Source: Agapanthus africanus
Lineage: Eukaryota > Streptophyta > Magnoliopsida > Asparagales > Amaryllidaceae
DNA length: 64,000 nt
NCBI GenBank assembly: GCA_030015575.1
Contig: CM057344.1
Span: forward strand, 186,575,044 to 186,639,043
Direction of reading: 5' to 3'
A program made the translations under genes and the position numbers. Within the stretch, counting starts at the first letter, position 1. The number at the start of each line of letters is the position of its first letter. A model generated the notes under the pieces. It was given only the letters and a program-made list of their open reading frames with translations, searched no databases and was not told where the DNA came from. Positions 20,167 to 31,434 of the stretch are shown piece after piece.

Positions 20167-20801
20167 CACTGGTACAAAGATGGCTTGTCTCTACGGATGG
20201 AAAAATCTGTAGAGGCAATTTTAGGTTGAGCCTACGGTTCCCACCATAGGGACAAAACATACCCCTATGGTCTAGACCGTACACACACACACACGTACAC
20301 ACACACACACAAATTTTCCGCCTCCCCGTTCCCACAATACCCTAATATTCCCCAAAATTATTTCCCCCCAAAATTTTCCCGTCCTCGTCGCCTCCGGCGT
20401 CCTCATCACCTCCTCCGACCTTGTCGCCTCCTCCTTTCCTCAAACCTCCTACGACCACCAGCGCTGTCTTCATCATCTCCTGCGCCCTTCCTCCTCCAAA
20501 GCCCCCTCTTCCGATCCTCCAGTGGTCGATCCCCCTCCTCTAATGGTCAAGCCCTCTCCTCCGATCCTCCGCTGTCGAAGCCCTCCTCCTCCTTCCCGGC
20601 ATAGCCTCGTCGAGCAAGAGCCGTCGATTCCTCCACAGCCTCGCCGTCTTATCACAAACCTCCATCTCCCGTCGATTACTCCATTGTCGCCTCCTAGCTG
20701 TCGATTCCTCCACATGTTAGTGCATTTATTCCATTTTGAATTTTAATTTTCCTAACTAATTTTGATTTCGATTTATTTAATTGCAGAAATTAATTTATTA
20801 T
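20167..20801 (+). mobile_element. 5' end of a second CACTA-like element
   Basis: Starts CACTGGTACAAAGATGGC, followed by imperfect palindromes such as TCTCTACGGAT..ATCTGTAGAGGC and ACCCCTATGGTCTAGACCGTA. An (AC)n block and a CTCCTCC-rich leader follow, like the leader at 3237-3429. The layout matches the left end of the complete CACTA element, but the sequence is diverged. Copia LTR F interrupts it at 20802, and its right end is not in the window. Confidence 0.6.
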
Positions 20802-22083
20802 TGTTAGTGATATATGCCCTAGAGGCCATTATTGTATCATACTGGTTTGTATATTACATATTGAAAGTTTGGGATATACATGGATATATTAACAGTCTTG
20901 CTCGAAATGGTAATATGCTACCTGATTTGTTTCTATCTCAATATGTGTATGTGTTTCTTTTAGCATATCGCTTATACATATTGGTAGAGCCCTTAGAATT
21001 TTTGCTTGATTACCAGCATTGTGATAGCAGTCATACTAGTGGGGGCTGGATAGTCTATAAGCACATCCTTATACAGATCCCTAGTCCTAGGATTATCGAG
21101 ACGGGACATCGATACTCCAGAGTAAACTAGTGTATACGCTTCTCATTCCCGCAGGGGAGATGGTCTGTCCCACAGCCATTAGTACGTCGTACTGGAGATA
21201 GTATGCAGGTGCTCATTAGGTCATGATTACACTGGACAGGACTCGTAGGGAGCTGCTGGTAGGTATTATACTTATCGTCGGGTAGCAGTTTTCGGGTGAC
21301 ATGAGTACAGCTTAGTCCGTCGACTTGACAATGCTACTTCGCCCCGAATGTGTTCCCATTGTTCTTAGATTACTACCCTGCCACGGTTTAAAGGAGTCGT
21401 GCAAACAGGTAGTAGTTGCGTGCAGTCCCGAAACACTTGGAGGCAGTAGCGGTTAGATAAGATTCGTCTCTCCCAGTAAGGAGGTTAATATCGCGCTGTG
21501 TTCGGAAATCCATTACACAAAGTCCCTGGCCAGGGCAAGCGAGATTTACTGGTAGGTACTCCAGTAGTTTCTCAGAGTGTTTTGAGCTACACTCCGGCAC
21601 GACTTATTGCGCTATTAGGGGCCTGACGGCTACCTTCCCTAGGCCCGATATGCGATACTCTTAAACGAATAGACCGAACTGTACGGAGATTATCACAGAT
21701 AGGCTCAGTAGAAGTTTGGATGAGTTTGCTCATTGGCCTTCTTATCGACAGATACATGGGTAGCCGTTACGTGCAGCTAGTACCGCTGACGTGCTTATGG
21801 TTAAACCCACTGCCAGCGTACTGTCGAGTTTTTAGAGTCCCACACAGAGGGTTTCCCTGTATCGGGCAAAAGATTTAGAAGCCGTATGGTTTTACGGCAG
21901 AGCTTCGATCACATACGTGTACTTGTGCACGCATGATATTCGGGCGGATAATACTAGTGGGCTTTGGTTTAAACCGGATCCTAGTATTATATTGTTGGAT
22001 TATTTTCGTCTCTTTGTATTCGTATTTTTCGGAATACGGATACGGGTATGTATATACAGATGAGTGGTATTCTTATAATTTTC
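20802..22083 (+). mobile_element. Copia-type LTR F, left part
   Basis: Starts TGTTAGTGATATATGCCCTA and can be aligned by eye to the LTRs at 35229 (D) and 43593 (A) over about 1150 bp, including CCCTGGCCAGGG at 21524-21535, which sits at offset 722 (692 in D, 703 in A). It is much diverged from both. Gypsy element E interrupts it with TSD TTTTC (22079-22083 and 35186-35190). Confidence 0.75.
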
Positions 22084-23823
22084 TGTCACGCCCCGCTTCC
22101 CAAAATACGGAATACGAGGGGTTGATAAGGCCAGCCATGCTCCTACGGTTAAGCAAATATCCTGCCGTAGTCACACTTCGGCTTCTAGCTTTACGTGGTA
22201 ATCAGTAAACAACGCACAGGTAATGAGAAATACAGTATCTGAAACAAAACAAATACAAAGAACTAACCTGATGGAGGTAAAAAGAGTATAGCTCTGGATA
22301 GCTGATCAAGATGTTCGCGATGTACGTCTGGTCCTGGTCCAGGCTAGATCCACTCCTCACTCTGAGCATACATACTCAGGTCGTCAGAGCGACACAATAG
22401 CAATATATATATAAAGATGCAAGTGGCAACTCGAACAGTGATAATAGATATATAACAGTAAATCAAGACGGTACAGATATGAACATGGAGTAACCAATGA
22501 AGCATCCAATAGATCAGGTGAACGGTAAAGCGGTAAAATAGTATGCCAGGTATGTCAGCACAGTAAGTAATGTATATCAATGCCATTATCCCTATCAGTC
22601 TCTGAGTCTCACTGTACAGGTCACTAAGCCTATCGTCAGTTCAAGTGTGAGAGTCAACCACTCGCGAGTGTCCTCCACCCAAGGGTAGGACCCAAGGGCA
22701 AGGGACCACGGGCCCAAAATGTAACTCACGGTAATAATCATGTACCCTGTAAATCTCTATATATCTCCATATATATAAGCCGGCATGGGACTCCCGAGAT
22801 TCTGTTGAACTCACACTCAAACTACCCCACACCCCGTGGTATACATCAAATGGTAACCATAACCTCAAATACCGGTCGGTCCATGACAAGTATGCGCGAG
22901 AACTGGAGACAGGATCCCCATCAAGCACGTCCCGACTAATACTCAAGATAAATGGGTAGTGTCTGGTGCCCTATCTGTGACACCCATGCAAGAGCTTCCA
23001 TAAGTGTCCCATACCACTTATAGTCACACTTACACGCATCCCACAGACGTCGACAATGCAATAGAATAATAGGGTTCACTGATTGTGTACAAGTACGTGT
23101 CACTTTCACTTATCCACTCATGCACGAACACTAACGTACTTGCCATAATCACCACTAATACCTAATACTGGGTAATGCACATGATCACTAGGCTACCAAT
23201 GCAATAACATATACATATGCTATGATAAGAAAACAGTATGTAAAGCAGGATTAATATATCATATGTCGGAATCCTACCACTTGCATAATTTATCATAAAT
23301 AATATATGCCAAAATTTAGCAAAACAATGAACAGGGGTAAGTAGTATGTTTGATTGTCTATCCAGCAAATTTGGTTTCATCTCGATCGGGTTTCGGGATC
23401 ACTAGATATGACCATTTCATTTTAAGCGTTCACTGCTGGAAATCCGGTTTCAGAATCGGAAGTCCGTTTCGCAACGCATTTTAATCCCAGTTGGGATCAG
23501 ATTTTAGCGATGCTACAGTTGAATGAAATATAGGGTTTTCAGTAAGGTTTTCAACGCAACAGACGGATTCTCAATCGCGTCTGTACGTCAGGAGTTACAC
23601 ACTGTTTAACACTAGTTGGTCACTTCTGAATCTGTTCTGGACTATTATACGTCCTGCCCTCTTAATTTACAAATTAAATAGCAAACTACGACGAAACGGA
23701 ATGAAACCACTTGTGTTAGTTAGCTAACAGATTCACCTTTGATAAACAGTAGAGTTCCGCAACATATGAGTTCAGGAAACCAAGTGACACACATTACGGA
23801 ACAGTGATCAGTAACCAGAGTCG

Positions 23824-23843
23824 CTCTGGACTGCAGTCCAGAG
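23824..23843. repeat. Perfect 20-bp palindrome in E LTR
   Basis: CTCTGGACTGCAGTCCAGAG. An identical copy lies in the other LTR at 33181-33200. Confidence 0.9.
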
Positions 23844-24002
23844 TCGCACTCCGACCCAAATATCGTCACAATTTCAGTACAGGAACTGTAACAACTCCAA
23901 TTTTTGTATACCTAAATTTGATTTAAATTTGAAGTATACTTGGAGTATTAATGTTGCTGATAACACTTTAAGTATCTATTTCCCTACAATAATTACAAGA
24001 AG

Positions 24003-24065
24003 GAGCTTGTAGCTCATTGGTAATATCTTGCACTGCTGAACCAAGCCACCAGAGTTCGAATCCCA
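24003..24065 (+). repeat. tRNA-like sequence in LTR H
   Basis: GAGCTTGTAGCTCATTGGTA resembles a box A region. AGTTCGAATCCC about 30 nt further on resembles box B. It may be a SINE remnant or a tRNA-derived promoter in the LTR. No cloverleaf was checked in full. Confidence 0.45.
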
Positions 24066-24211
24066 TGCCCCACATTATTTTTATATTGTTTTGTTTTAAT
24101 TTTTTTGGAAAGTCAACAGTCAAACAGTCATAACTCTCAAAATTAATACTGCACATAAAAAGTTAAATACACCAAAAATCCCCCCATGAAAATCCCCAGC
24201 CAATGGTGCCC

Positions 24212-24270
24212 CGACTCGGCCGAGTCGGCCGGCCGGCCGAGTCGTCAACACGGATTTTCTCCGTGTTGAC
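24212..24270. repeat. GC-rich palindromes upstream of LTR H promoter
   Basis: GACTCGGCCGAGTC, a GGCCGGCCGGCC stretch and a perfect 11-bp stem GTCAACACGGA..TCCGTGTTGAC with a 5-nt loop lie in series about 140 bp before the TATA box. Confidence 0.8.
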
Positions 24271-24408
24271 TTGGTAAACCCCCCTGTATACTTTATTTTT
24301 CTTGATTCGGTTACTATATTCCCAATAAATCACTTTTATTCCAAAATTTAATGATTTTAATGTTTTTCTTAATTATTTTTATATTTTTTTTAATCAAATA
24401 GCCTAGCC

Positions 24409-24418
24409 CTATATAAAC
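24409..24418 (+). promoter_or_regulatory. TATA box of LTR H
   Basis: CTATATAAAC in an AT-rich to CT-rich transition, followed by a CCCTACCCTCTACC pyrimidine stretch where transcription would start near 24440. A candidate 5' splice site GTAAGT lies at 24615-24620. Confidence 0.6.
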
Positions 24419-27400
24419 ACCCCTACCCTCTACCATTTCACCCTACAATTCTAAGTCCACTCTCTAAAATTCTCAAGAGAACTCGGTACGTTAAAAAAAG
24501 AGCTAAAGGCGAAGCGCTGCCGAAACCGACGACGAATTCCGGCGATCGCACTAGGATCCTTCACGACGTTTCGACGCACCGACAACCCACTTCTCCCTAG
24601 CTTGTCCAAACTTGTAAGTCCCATTCTTCTCTCTTTTCTATTTCTCAAAATACGGAATTACGAACCCCGACGGAAATCGGAACAAACCGATTTCCGATTC
24701 GGTTTTTCTACAAAATCCCACTTGTCACCTAATCCTTAATACCTAAACGTATCCATGATAACTATTAATCACATAGAAATCAATTTAAACAAAGTTTCTC
24801 ACATGAAATGATAACTTTCTTGTAATATCGTATTCTTTACATAATAATACCATGAAGTTTATTTTTTCTACTTCTAATCAATTCCCTCATTCCTAAACAT
24901 GTTCATCTTGATAAATAAACTTGTAAAAATCAATTTGAATGAGTTTTCACACATGAAATGATAACGTTTTCAAACACCGTATTCTTACACTTAAATACCC
25001 TTATGTTTAATTTAACATGTTTAAGCTCTAAACTTCACTAAACCTTAAAATAAGTCACGAGGTAATGACCTACCTCTACACACACATAAATATAACCTTA
25101 ATTGATATTCCCTAAAATTTAGAATACGAAAATACAAGATCTTTCGCTAAAATACCATATTCTTTATAAACCTTTTCTAGAAGTTTTAAGTTGTACACAA
25201 TTCTAAAACAAAATCTTTTAAAATGAAATTACGATATGTTATGGACATCGATCGTTTATCTAAACTGACTTTGTGGTGTCTAGGCAAGTGTGTCTAGGCT
25301 AGTGGTTTTTAATTAGGCCCACTACTGTGGTTCCTTCCCACTTACCTGGCACTTACCTGGCCGCAATTGGCGGTGAAGAGGCGATTTGAGGCTTCTAATG
25401 ACTTATCGTTTAGACTTAGAAATAGACTAGTTGGCTTAGGAAACCGTAGAATCTAAAATACGGAAATTTACACCTTTTACAAATAAATACCTTACCTTTA
25501 TAAAACCGTTTTTCTAAATGAAGGGTATTTGTTAAACCTATGCAAAGTGCCACTACAACCCACCTTTGGGGAACCCGTTAAGGATAGTACGGTTCATCGT
25601 GCACCCGCGGGCTAGTAGTGCGAGATTCAGACCTCCGCAAGGAGCATTCGGTCTCGAAAGGTTTAAAATACGACATTTAAGAAAAATGAGATTTTGGAAA
25701 ATAAAAATATTTATATAAAATTATTCTTGTATTAATATATATAATTATCATTTAAACAACTATTTTATTATAATATAAAGTTTCCACTTTTCCTATAAAA
25801 AAAAATTACAAGATTAAAAGTTACATTAAAATACCATGAATTTTAAATAAATCAATTAATACTTTTATTAGGATATATTCACTAGAATAACACAAATAAA
25901 ATTTACACTCATTATAATAATAAAGACGAATAATAAATACTTGGGGTGTATCTTGAAAACTATACAATAGTACTTTTTACATAAAACCTCTCAAGTTTTA
26001 TAATTTACAATAAGGACCCTAACGATTATAGAATTTCAAATTACCTTTCTTGTAGTCTGACTCGGGTTAGAGTCTGACTATTTCTGACTTGAATATTATT
26101 CAAGTCAATCTATATTCTTTTATATTCCAACTCAATATGAATACATGAATCCCTGAATCCAGTTAACAATCTATTCAATTTGACTGAATCAAATCATGGA
26201 TATACATCCATTATCCTGTTACTCTATTTACCTGATTATGCAGTTACAACATGTTTACTGATATCATGGTTTTGGTCAGTCACCCAACTTACACAATACA
26301 ATACAATAATACTGTTAAAACACTATGGGGTTTAAGGGGTAGATTGGTACGGAAGGTGTTAAAAGTGGCACGAGGTGGTCAGATTAAGACACCTAACCTG
26401 AATCCTATTGCTGTTGTACCGTGGCTTAACGGTTCCTTGTACTTCTATTTGCCCTGGCCTCTAGCATATAGAGACCCCTCTCGTATACACTGGCATCCTT
26501 CTGTACCAAGCTACAAACAACAGCGTTAACTCAATATTCCATAATATTCGACAATATAATACTTTAGAAAATACTTTTACACGGTCTTTCTAATTCTTCT
26601 CTATCTTTAGGACTTACCGAGCGACCTGTTCGCTGACGACATTCTGTTTCTTTCTTCTTTGAATGTCGTCAGGTGCGTTGGACCAAGCTGAGATTTAGCC
26701 CACCGGTGAAGACTTGGAGCAATTTAACGAAGACCCCGAGCTCTAGATATTGTACCTTGTTCTTTTCAGTATTTTCATTTCCTGTTATGCCACTGTTTAG
26801 GCATCGCTTTCATTTCAATTGTATTTTCTTTTCATGTATTGTACAAAGAATGTTATTAATAAAAGTTGCTGTTTTTTTTATACTCTTGTCTCTTGTATAT
26901 TTTATATTGCTTAGCTACGCTTAGCGTATGTACTTCTAAGTATATACGTAGCGGACCTCGTCGCGTCCACTTCGCCGTACACCGGGAAGCGGGGCGTGAC
27001 AGGAACCAAATAGAAACTTGCATAGGGTTATAGTTCATCGAGTCGGCTTCGATTTAAGCCCTCGAACGCATCATTTCAGTGTGTACATAATTTATGGTGA
27101 TTTTATCGATTTTCAGACGCGGAAAAATCCCAGTTTTACGGATGTATTTGGGGGTATTCGTTTTAGTCATTAACAGTCGTATTTTCCTGTGAGATTCATA
27201 CAAGATATTCATTATCACACGGTCCAGCATAGGAAATCCAATTACGTCAAATTAGATGAATATTTTCATTGGGATCATGTATCGAACAGGTATGTCATAT
27301 AATGTATCGGAAATTGTAAATTTGTAAGTTATACGAATTAAGTTCGTAACATGAATATATTAGCATGTAGCAAGTAAAATACTTGCCTGGTGACGTATTG

Positions 27401-28916
27401 ACGACGGTACGGCAGCGGTAACGGCGCGATCGCGACACGAGCGCGGCACGGCAACTCGAGTCCTCAGCAGCGGCGGTGGGGTCTTGACGGCGAGGGTGGT
27501 GGTGGTCGTTGGCGTCAGCTCTTGATGGCGAGGCAGCCGAGGTGGCTGAGGTGACAGAGGAGGGTTCGGCGGGGATGCAGTGGGTTAGGGTAGCCGGTGA
27601 TGGGTCGTCTTTGGTTGCAATGACGAGGTGCTCGGGAGAGGAGGTGGGGTTGTCACGGATGATGGAGGGAGGTGGCCGGAAGTCTATCGAGATGGCGGTT
27701 GAGGGAGGTGGTGCTGGAGGAGGATAATGGCCGATGGGTAGTTAAGTGAAGGCGAGGAGGGAGTTGAGGTTGGAGGGAGGTTGTTGGGTCGATGGAGATG
27801 GCCGGAGTAGGCGAGCTCGGTAGGTGATGGGGGCCGGCAAGCTTCATCGGACGTGGCTGGGGAGGTCGCAGCTGATGAAGTCGGGGAGGGAGAGTTGCTG
27901 GCGACGACGATGATGATGATGTCGTGGGGGAGGGGTGTGAACTTGGTGCAGGAGAGGGATGAGGTGTCCGGGGTTTCGGAGAGAGGAGAGAGGGAGGATG
28001 AACGCGAGGGTTATGGCGGCGGTGGCGAGACGAGCGCGGGCGTGGGCATAGGTTCGAAGGAGGGAGCGGGAAGAAGAGAGATGGAGGGAGAAGAGAGAGA
28101 GAGAGAGAAAACGTAGGGGAGAGAGAGAGCGGGAGAGAAAAGAATGCGGGAGAGAGAGAGAGAAGTAACGTGAGTGAGAATTTTAAAAAATTAAAGAAGA
28201 GAGAGAAGGAGAGATTAGGGAATATTAAGGAAATGAATGATGAATTAAAGAGGAATAATCTGGTATTAATTTGTCACTAATTGGAATGAATAGAGATTTC
28301 GGTTGGGATTTTGTTTTGAAGGAAATTAAAATAAAAGGAAACAACAGTTGAAGGAAAAGAAGGAGATGGGTGTTTGTGTGGGGATTGGGCTTAGGTCAAG
28401 GGATAAAATAGTAGGGAAAAAGAAAAGGGCCGGGCTTGGGATTCTTTGGGCCGACTAAAATTTTAGTAAAACAAATAAGGGGAAAAAGGATGGAGCGGGC
28501 TGCAGGGCTTTAGGAAATGGGCCGGGTAAAATAAAATAATAAAAGGAGATGGGGAAAGGAATTTCAGTGTTGGCTGGGCTTAATTTATTTGTTTGGGTTT
28601 GGGCAGTGAGGGTAAATCAGAAAGAAAAGAGAGGATGGGATGGGGTTTAAAGAGTGAAATTATTTAGTTTCAAATTTACAAAGAAAGGGAAGTGGGCCTG
28701 GTTTGGAAATAAATAAGAATAAGGAAATTAGAGAAGAGGGGCGGCTTGGAAAATAAAATAAAAGAATCTGTAAAATATAGAATCGATAGGTAAAGGAGCT
28801 TGAGATAAATTAGGATTAGGGAAAGTTATAATACTAAAATAATTGTAAAATAAAATAAATAAATTTTAAGTGTAACAAAATACGGATATTGGTATGAAAA
28901 GGGGCTGGGTATTATA

Positions 28917-28960
28917 TCATACCACCCTTACAAAAATTTCGTCCTCGAAATTTAAGATAA
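28917..28960 (-). promoter_or_regulatory. Polypurine tract region of element E
   Basis: The minus strand reads AAATTTCGAGGACGAAATTT and then a purine-rich GTAAGGGTGG directly before the LTR start TATAATACCC. The GAGGACGAAATTT phrase before a purine tract is typical of plant chromoviruses (Tekay/Del-like), from remembered examples. Confidence 0.75.
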
Positions 28961-29853
28961 ACGATAAGCTATAAAAATAATATGCGAAAAGCTATGACCT
29001 CGAACACTCACATATAGTGGTTTACTTAAAACAGTAAAAGAAAAATCGAAGGTCCAAGTAAGTATGAGGCAGAGCCACTATAAGAGCAAACTATAAGTTC
29101 CAAAGAATAGAATTAGTAATAATGAAAAATAACATTCGAAATATGCTAGATAAAATCGAAGTCCTATATATGTGCACGCATACGTATATCAGAAGTAGCG
29201 CAGCTAAAATAATAAGTATAAGTCACAACCAAAATGAAATAGTGAAGGATTTGTCGGTAGGTTAAAACATTTTAGAATAACGTGTTGATCAAACAATTTT
29301 AACATAACTTTAGAAACCACCTGGTGAAAATAAGAAATATAGCGCAAATAATATGTGCAATATATGGTTGCGCTACCGAGAAAAGAAAGAATAGTAGTGT
29401 ACAAAATGCATAAAACGGAAGTAGTCAATATCACGTACCTTTCGATAAATACAAAATAACGAAAACTAAAATTTCGAATAATGATGTACCTAAATATAGT
29501 TAGGGTAACAGGGAAAAGCACCAATAAGTATAGGGTTAGATAGGGTAGGGATTACAATGGAGTGTGGCTCATTCAAAAGGTCAGAGTGCGACGGCTTTAG
29601 ACTGAAGGTCGAAGCGATTGGGGTCGGGTCAGCCTAGGGTGTAAGGGTGAACGGTAATGAATCTCAGGAGAAAATAAATGTACAGGGGAAACAGCCAAGC
29701 ATCATGTGAACCAAGAAGATCAAAAGATTAGCGAACTCAGCCAATTTTATTTCATTCCAGAAAATTCGAAACAAAGCACTCTCGAAAAGCGAAGATGGCC
29801 CTAAACTATACATAGATTTATTTGGCCAGAGAAGACAGCATCTAAAAATTCCG

Positions 29854-30324
29854 TCAGTCGCGGTTGTGGAGGATCAGTAGGTTACGGTAGGCTCGCGCAC
29901 TCAGATAGGGACGTCCATTACCATAGCGCCTCGCAGGGACCGCCATGGGGAGTTCTTCCACCGCAAGGTCTTGTTCTTCTGGTCCTTCTTGCTCGGCTGG
30001 AGCTTCTTCATCGAGGTCTGCTTCCATGTGATTCTCTTCTTCTAGATTCTCTTCTATGGGATTTTCCTCCACTGGATTTTCTTCTATCGGGCCCTCCTCG
30101 GGATCTTCCTCTATCGGGTTCTCTTCAGGGTCTCCTTCCTCCTCGTCGGAATCGCCGATCATGTCAACCTCTGGGGCGGCGGCTCCTTCGTCCTCGGAAT
30201 CACTATTTCCGAAAATGGCCTGCGGACCGTTGATCTCATTGTCAGAATTCGCCAGCATGCGGTCTAAGGAAACGCATGACTGTGTATCCTCATCTAGATG
30301 TGGCGCTGCTCCAGGGTGGGCCAT
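29854..30324 (-). CDS. Acidic second ORF of element E, unknown function
   Basis: 156 codons from the ATG at 30324. The N-terminus is MAHPGAAPHLDEDTQS. A middle of Asp/Glu-rich stretches includes about eight degenerate copies of EENPIEE-like units. The C-terminal 30 residues are basic and aromatic (RRYGNGRPYLSARAYRN). A consensus 3' splice site (CTTCTTTTCAG) ends 3 nt before the ATG, so the ORF is probably expressed from a spliced RNA. It has no pol or known env motif, no signal peptide and no membrane segment within this frame. The frame stays open despite the lack of a recognisable function, which argues for past selection. It could also be a degenerate extension of gag. Confidence 0.55.
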   Translation of the reverse strand: MAHPGAAPHLDEDTQSCVSLDRMLANSDNEINGPQAIFGNSDSEDEGAAAPEVDMIGDSDEEEGDPEENPIEEDPEEGPIEENPVEENPIEENLEEENHMEADLDEEAPAEQEGPEEQDLAVEELPMAVPARRYGNGRPYLSARAYRNLLILHNRD

Positions 30325-30711
30325 GGCCTGAAAAGAAGGAGTCATGATTAGATAGTGGAACATATTGAGAAAATAACCCAGGATACAGAGTACAAGAAAA
30401 TATGCGGTAGGCAAGGACGGAAAAATCAAAATAAGAAAATGCTGCTGTAATGAATAGTATAAATAAGGGGAAAAAACAAGAGAATGATACATACATCATG
30501 ACTCAAAGTTTTATTGCATTCAACTAAAAGTTCGACGGATACAAGATTTCGAACGAAAGGAAATTTTTACAAAAGGGGTAACAGTATTACTATTGAAAGC
30601 AGAAAACATAATAACTCTTCTTTGATTTCTGGACCGCTGCAATCTCGTCACACGGGTTGAATCCTAAGCTGGGTCCATACTATCCTTGAAGCTCGAACTA
30701 CGAAATAATTA

Positions 30712-31124
30712 TCACTTGGCAGAAGTGGAGAGTGTGGACGAGTCTCCTCCTTGTAGCTCCTTCCTTTTAGGGCAACCGTTGATAAGATGTTCGCTGGATC
30801 CGCAAATCAGGCATTTCTCCTGGGCGCGGCAACAATCCTTCTGAAGATGTCCTGGCCTCTTGCAGTACCCACAACATTGGGTCTTCTGCTGCTTCTGTCG
30901 CGGGGAACAAATGGGCGCTTCATCTTCCCCTCTCTTCCTCGTCTAACAGGGATCCCTTTACGTTTGGAGACTTCCGTTGGTGCCTGATTCACCTGCCTTC
31001 TCAGTCCTTTAGCTAACAGGTCGTTTGTTCGCTCCTGGGCTTCCTTCAGACCTTGCAGTGCAGTCAGGATCTCTACGGTCTGATTATGGGGAGTGGAGAT
31101 AGAGAAAGAGTCGTTGGAAGACAT
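30712..31124 (-). pseudogene. Broken gag remnant with two CCHC zinc knuckles
   Basis: ATG at 31124 (MSSNDSFSISTPHNQ), preceded by a consensus 3' splice site (TTGTTTCAG) 4 nt upstream. The N-terminal helix-like stretch EILTALQGLKEAQERTNDLL leads to a basic region. The frame must then shift between about 30942 and 30893 to reach two intact knuckles, CGYCKRPGHLQKDC and CLICGSSEHLINGC, before a TGA at 30714-30712. Most of a normal capsid domain is missing. In the unshifted frame the ORF ends at 30807. It would bind RNA if made (family knowledge). Confidence 0.8.
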
Positions 31125-31412
31125 GGTCCTGAAACAACAATTTTGAGGACGATATAAGGCACAAGCTATAAGAATCAAAATATAATATGGATTAGGCAAG
31201 GAATCAAGAATATCGGATGTGATGAATTCATTACAAGTGGAAATCAGCTGCAGAACTCCAAGTCACTCAAACCCTAGCGGATAGATCAAAATGCATAGCC
31301 GAATACATTATGTGGACCAAGATTAAGAATGAGAACTCCACAATCCAGACTGAAGGATGTCTTAGATTGTCAAACGCTACACGGAACTGCAATCCCAATT
31401 GAAGCAAAACCT

Positions 31413-31425
31413 GGCTCTGATACCA
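31413..31425 (-). promoter_or_regulatory. Primer-binding site of element E
   Basis: The minus strand reads TGGTATCAGAGCC, complementary to the 3' end of initiator Met tRNA. It lies 9 nt inside the LTR end (..GCATGACA), a wider gap than the usual few bases. Confidence 0.85.
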
Positions 31426-31434
31426 ACAAAACCA

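Larger units (their letters stand above)
23887..27001 (+). mobile_element. Solo LTR H (Ty3/gypsy) inside the E LTR
   Basis: Begins TGTAACAACTCC and ends GGGAAGCGGGGCGTGACA, with 5-bp duplication GGAAC at 23882-23886 and 27002-27006. The uninterrupted site is seen in the other E LTR (AGGAACCAAATAG near 33240). Length 3115 bp. Its last 18 bases nearly equal the end of the E LTR, so the two families are related. A solo LTR arises by recombination between the two LTRs of a full element (known mechanism). Confidence 0.92.
22084..28916 (-). mobile_element. 3' LTR of element E, containing solo LTR H
   Basis: Left edge TGTCACGCCCCGCTTCCC, right edge ..GGCTGGGTATTATA. After removal of H and its duplication the length is about 3713 bp against 3751 bp for the other LTR, and the two are nearly identical in sequence with scattered substitutions and small indels. 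The plus-strand Gly/Glu-rich and minus-strand Pro/Ser-rich ORFs in the GC-rich part are antisense shadows of low-complexity leader. Confidence 0.88.

Noticed and set aside
24003..24065. Functional tRNA gene
   Set aside because: Box-like motifs are present, but I could not trace a proper acceptor stem and anticodon arm. It fits a tRNA-derived repeat better.
27509..28116. Gly/Glu/Val-rich plus-strand ORFs
   Set aside because: Antisense to the E LTR leader and built from the same low-complexity sequence as the minus-strand ORF in the other LTR.
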